Assembly: GCA_963791905.1 (NCBI GenBank)
Contig: CAWBTX010000005.1
Location: 372,001 to 436,000 of the forward strand
Length of the DNA stretch: 64,000 nt
Reading direction: 5' to 3'
From: Gaiellasilicea sp963791905
Lineage (GTDB): Bacteria; Actinomycetota; Thermoleophilia; Gaiellales; Gaiellaceae
Shown here: positions 61,951 through 64,000 of the stretch, piece by piece
Layout: every line of letters begins with the position of its first letter
Numbering within the stretch: position 1 is the stretch's first letter
Translations under genes and position numbers: made by a program
The notes under the pieces: model-generated
The model's input: only the letters and a program-made list of their open reading frames with translations
What the model was told of the DNA's origin: nothing
The model's database searches: none

Positions 61951-62740
61951 CTCCGAGCCGGCGGGCCATCTCCTCGTCTACCGGTCGCGGCGGCAGCGGT
62001 GGTACGTAGAGCGTCGGGCCGGGCGCAGCGCCGAGCTCGGCGAGCGCGTCGAGGCGGACGGGCTCGATGAGCGCGTCGGCCACCGGGTAGAGCGAGGCGC
62101 GATAGAAGACGACCTCGTGGTCGGGCGGGTAGAGCTGTCGCAGCCGTTCGCCGAGCACCCGCAGACCGCGGGGCTCGGGATCCAGATTCCAGGTGAGCTT
62201 CCCGATGGCGTCGACCTGCCAGAGCACGAGGGCGGCGGTCGGATCGAGGTTGTGTCCGCGGAGCAGCAGGCTGGTGGCCTCATAGCTCTGCCAGCCGTGC
62301 TCGCCGGGATCGACGCCGAGGTCGGCGATCAGGCAGCTCTCGGCAGACACCGCAGGCAGCATCCTGGCGGGGTAACCCTCCGCACGAGCCTGGCGGATCG
62401 CCTCGTGGGACGGTGTGACGAAGATGCCCGGATGCCCATAGAACGCGGCGCACACGCGTGAGCCCCGGCGCAGCGGCGCGAGGATCTCGGCGACCATCTC
62501 GTCGTAGATCCGGCGCCGTGGGATCCCCGGCCGGTAGAGCGAGCTGAGCGAACGAGCCCGCGGATAGTGCTCCTCGAGCCAGAGCGCCATCGCCGGATCC
62601 GCGACGAGGAACACCAGCTCGTCCGCCGCGTCGAGCTCGACTCGTGTCTCTGGCGTCAGCTGCCGGAGGAGCTGGATCCCGGTTCCCACGACCACGAGGG
62701 ACGGGATGCCCGGCGTGCCCGACGGCTTGCTACCCCGCAC
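61937..62740 (-). CDS. Split-borosin alpha-N-methyltransferase (SonM/OphMA-like tetrapyrrole-methylase fold)
   Basis: 267 residues from GTG 62740. SAM site GTG in LVVVGTGIQLL (19-22). Borosin-type active-site pattern: Tyr69 and Arg75-77 in YRPGIPRRRIYDEM with Tyr79, then AAFYGHPGIFVTPSHEA (101-112), MLPAVSAESCLIADLGVDPG (127-146) and QSYEATSLLL. These correspond, from memory, to SonM (RDTYEQM, YGHPGVFA, GISAEACLWADLGIDPG) and to OphMA. The enzyme would methylate backbone amides of a bound precursor. It lies 6 bp after precursor gene A. Confidence 0.87.
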   Translation of the reverse strand: MRGSKPSGTPGIPSLVVVGTGIQLLRQLTPETRVELDAADELVFLVADPAMALWLEEHYPRARSLSSLYRPGIPRRRIYDEMVAEILAPLRRGSRVCAAFYGHPGIFVTPSHEAIRQARAEGYPARMLPAVSAESCLIADLGVDPGEHGWQSYEATSLLLRGHNLDPTAALVLWQVDAIGKLTWNLDPEPRGLRVLGERLRQLYPPDHEVVFYRASLYPVADALIEPVRLDALAELGAAPGPTLYVPPLPPRPVDEEMARRLGVRLE

Positions 62741-62746
62741 GCTCCG

Positions 62747-62983
62747 TCAGGCGTTGCGGATCCACCAGTCAGGGATCCCGATCGCGGCGACGTCGGCTTG
62801 CGGGTGCTCGGCACTGACTGCGCTGTGAATGTCCGCGTGGCCGCCGGTCTCAAGGATGGGGAAATAGCGCTCCGGCACCCCCGAACGCTGCGCCACGCCG
62901 GCTCGGTCGGCGAGGAACTCCTCCAGCAGGTCCGGTGACTCGGAGAGCTGTGTCACGAAACGCGTCAGCGGATCCCTAGGCAT
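62747..62983 (-). CDS. Borosin precursor peptide A
   Basis: 78 residues from ATG 62983. The N-terminal helical domain (DPLTRFVTQLSESPDLLEEF, then AGVAQRSGVPERYFPILETG, about 4-57) matches the LigA-like borosin-binding domain of SonA (SDFFTQLGQDAQLMEAYKQNP...LTDEQ from memory). A linker rich in Ala and acidic residues leads to the C-terminal core GIPDWWIRNA (69-78). The methyltransferase gene starts 6 bp downstream. Own promoter at 62992-63020. Product structure and any protease are unknown. Confidence 0.85.
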   Translation of the reverse strand: MPRDPLTRFVTQLSESPDLLEEFLADRAGVAQRSGVPERYFPILETGGHADIHSAVSAEHPQADVAAIGIPDWWIRNA

Positions 62984-62991
62984 GTCGCGCG

Positions 62992-63020
62992 ACGCTACAA
63001 GACTCGCTGGGAGCGGTCAA
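62992..63020 (-). promoter_or_regulatory. Promoter of precursor A
   Basis: Minus strand TTGACC (63020-63015), 17-nt spacer ending TCTTG, TAGCGT (62997-62992), then 8 nt to the ATG. It gives a leaderless mRNA. Nearly identical to the promoter of precursor B. Confidence 0.8.
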
Positions 63021-63041
63021 CGGCCGCCGGCTCCGTCAGCA

Positions 63042-63341
63042 TCAACTGCTGCGGATCCACCAGTCCGGGACGTCGCCCCCGCTGTCGCCCTCTTTCTCGG
63101 CGACCCTGATCCACCAGCCGACGACCGCCTCGCTGCCAGTCCCTTTGATTTCGGCACTGACGGCCTTCTGGATCTCCTTGAGGTTCCCGCGCCTGAGCAG
63201 GGCGACCTGCGCTTGGGACAGCCCCCATCCTTTGGCGGCTCTCGCGGGGGCCTTGCTGAACTCGTCGAGCAGTTCCGGCACGTGGGAGAGCGCCGTGAGG
63301 AAGCGCGTCAAGGGAAATTTGGCAGGCGGCGGCTGGGCCAC
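63042..63341 (-). CDS. Borosin precursor peptide B with two core blocks
   Basis: 99 residues from GTG 63341. Leader FPLTRFLTALSHVPELLDEFSK, ARAAKGWGLSQAQVALLRRGNLKEIQKAVSAE (about 9-64) is paralogous to precursor A. The C-terminal part holds VVGWWIRVAEKEG (73-85) and VPDWWIRSS (91-99): two WWIR blocks 14 residues apart. First gene of the cluster on the minus strand, 22 bp from the promoter of A. Stop TGA 63042-63044. Confidence 0.85.
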   Translation of the reverse strand: MAQPPPAKFPLTRFLTALSHVPELLDEFSKAPARAAKGWGLSQAQVALLRRGNLKEIQKAVSAEIKGTGSEAVVGWWIRVAEKEGDSGGDVPDWWIRSS

Positions 63342-63348
63342 GTGGCGG

Positions 63349-63377
63349 ACGCTACAAGACCCGGTTGCGCCGGTCAA
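63349..63377 (-). promoter_or_regulatory. Promoter of precursor B
   Basis: Minus strand TTGACC (63377-63372), 17-nt spacer ending TCTTG, TAGCGT (63354-63349), 7 nt to GTG. Same -35, -10 and flanks (CCGTTGACCG...TCTTGTAGCGT) as the precursor A promoter, so the two genes should be co-regulated. Confidence 0.8.
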
Positions 63378-63403
63378 CGGCGGCGCGGCGTTACCCTGAC
63401 CCC

Positions 63404-64000
63404 ATGGATCCGCTCGCCCCGTTCTCACCGAAGACGCGCGAGTGGTTCGAGCGGGCCTTCGCCGGGCCGACCCCCGCGCAGGCGGCCGGCTGGCCCGCGA
63501 TCGCGAGGGGCGGCAGTGTTCTCATCCAGGCGCCGACGGGCTCAGGCAAGACGCTCGCCGCCTTCCTCTACGGCATCGACCGGCTCGACACGCGGCCGGG
63601 CGAGGGCCTCCGGCTGCTCTACGTCTCGCCGCTGAAGGCGCTGAACTACGACGTCGAGCGCAACCTGCGTGGGCCGCTCGCAGGGCTGCAGTCGGAGCTC
63701 CGCGTCGCCGTCCGCACGGGCGACACGCCTCAGAAGGAGCGCGCGGCGATCGTCCGGAAGCCGCCCGACATCCTGATCACGACGCCCGAGTCCCTCTTCC
63801 TCATGCTGACCTCGGCCGCGCGCGAGGTGCTGCGCTCGGTCGAGACCGTGATCGTCGACGAGGTGCACGCCGTCGCCGGCACGAAGCGCGGCGCCCACCT
63901 CGCGGTCTCGCTCGAGCGCCTGGACGCGCTCACCGGGACGCCGGCGCAGCGGATCGGGCTCTCGGCGACGCAGCGTCCGCTCGAGGAGATCGGTCGCTTC
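63404..64000 (+). CDS. lhr: Lhr-type ATP-dependent helicase, N-terminal part (runs off the window)
   Basis: 199 residues seen. LAPFSPKTREWFERAFAGPTPAQAAGWPAIARGGSVLIQAPTGSGKTLAAFLYGIDRL (Q motif and Walker A), LLYVSPLKALNYDVERNLRGPL (Ia), ILITTPESLFLML, VETVIVDEVHAVAGTKRGAHLAVSLERL (DEVH box), RIGLSATQRPLEEIGRF (motif III SAT). These are Lhr/superfamily 2 helicase blocks; the full family is about 1500 residues. TACCCT lies 6 nt before ATG 63404. It is divergent from the borosin cluster, 27 bp from promoter B. Confidence 0.93.
   Translation, partial: MDPLAPFSPKTREWFERAFAGPTPAQAAGWPAIARGGSVLIQAPTGSGKTLAAFLYGIDRLDTRPGEGLRLLYVSPLKALNYDVERNLRGPLAGLQSELRVAVRTGDTPQKERAAIVRKPPDILITTPESLFLMLTSAAREVLRSVETVIVDEVHAVAGTKRGAHLAVSLERLDALTGTPAQRIGLSATQRPLEEIGRF

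Overview
The window is high-GC (roughly 70%) DNA. It has many GTG and TTG starts, tight 4-bp overlaps and short intergenic gaps. The gene content points to a Thermoleophilia/Gaiellales-type actinobacterium: MoeZ-CysO-CysM-Mec cysteine synthesis, a Rv2578c-type radical SAM protein, a 7Fe ferredoxin of mycobacterial type, a DUF7218-like protein and a SigA lacking a long region 1.1. This placement is inference; there is no rRNA. I see no tRNA, rRNA, CRISPR array, phage or insertion sequence. At least 12 genes are broken by single-base indels, mostly in G/C runs. That looks more like raw long-read assembly error than decay, and those genes are given as whole spans.

Layout. 1-5.1 kb: end of a possible spermidine synthase-like gene, GDPD, an L,D-transpeptidase, a cytochrome c maturation set (TlpA-like, CcmH, CcdA), a pseudo-receiver and a ferredoxin. 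5.1-10.7 kb: small basic protein, VOC protein, flavoprotein, two-component pair, secreted protein, radical SAM protein. 10.7-20.4 kb: metabolic genes (MBL hydrolase, CNNM-type protein, FAH, LanC-like, XdhC pair, SDR, zinc alcohol dehydrogenase, alpha/beta hydrolase). 20.5-25.2 kb: malate synthase and a large RnfD/NqrB-like plus FG-GAP plus UnbV fusion. 25.2-31 kb: xylose/ribose-type ABC transporter with its promoter and a strong terminator, then two Gfo/Idh oxidoreductases. 31-35 kb: MBL protein, cupredoxin, and the operon moeZ-cysO-cysM-mec. 35-44 kb: TPR protein, sigA, two M20 peptidases separated by a MITE-like inverted repeat, HxlR regulator, amidohydrolase, and a surface protein with four exact 97-residue repeats. 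44-58.8 kb: PHP-glycosyltransferase fusion, hydrolases, acyl-CoA dehydrogenase, Leu/Phe-type dehydrogenase, aminotransferase, an array of three 21-bp palindromes, PLD, HhH repair protein, phytase-like esterase, cupin and GMC oxidoreductase. 58.9-64 kb: a large cyclase-ATPase-TPR regulator, a split-borosin RiPP cluster, and the start of an Lhr-type helicase.

The most exciting system is at 61937-63377. A tetrapyrrole-methylase-fold enzyme resembling SonM/OphMA borosin N-methyltransferases follows two small precursor-like proteins. Both precursors have a helical SonA-like leader and a C-terminal DWWIR core, and the second carries a second WWIR block. Each precursor gene has its own near-identical TTGACC-N17-TAGCGT promoter.

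Two expression habits recur across the window. First, a TAnnnT -10 box often lies 6-8 nt before the start codon, which suggests leaderless mRNAs (about 19 genes). Second, coupled gene pairs overlap by NTGA, including four apparent CTG starts in CTGA overlaps.
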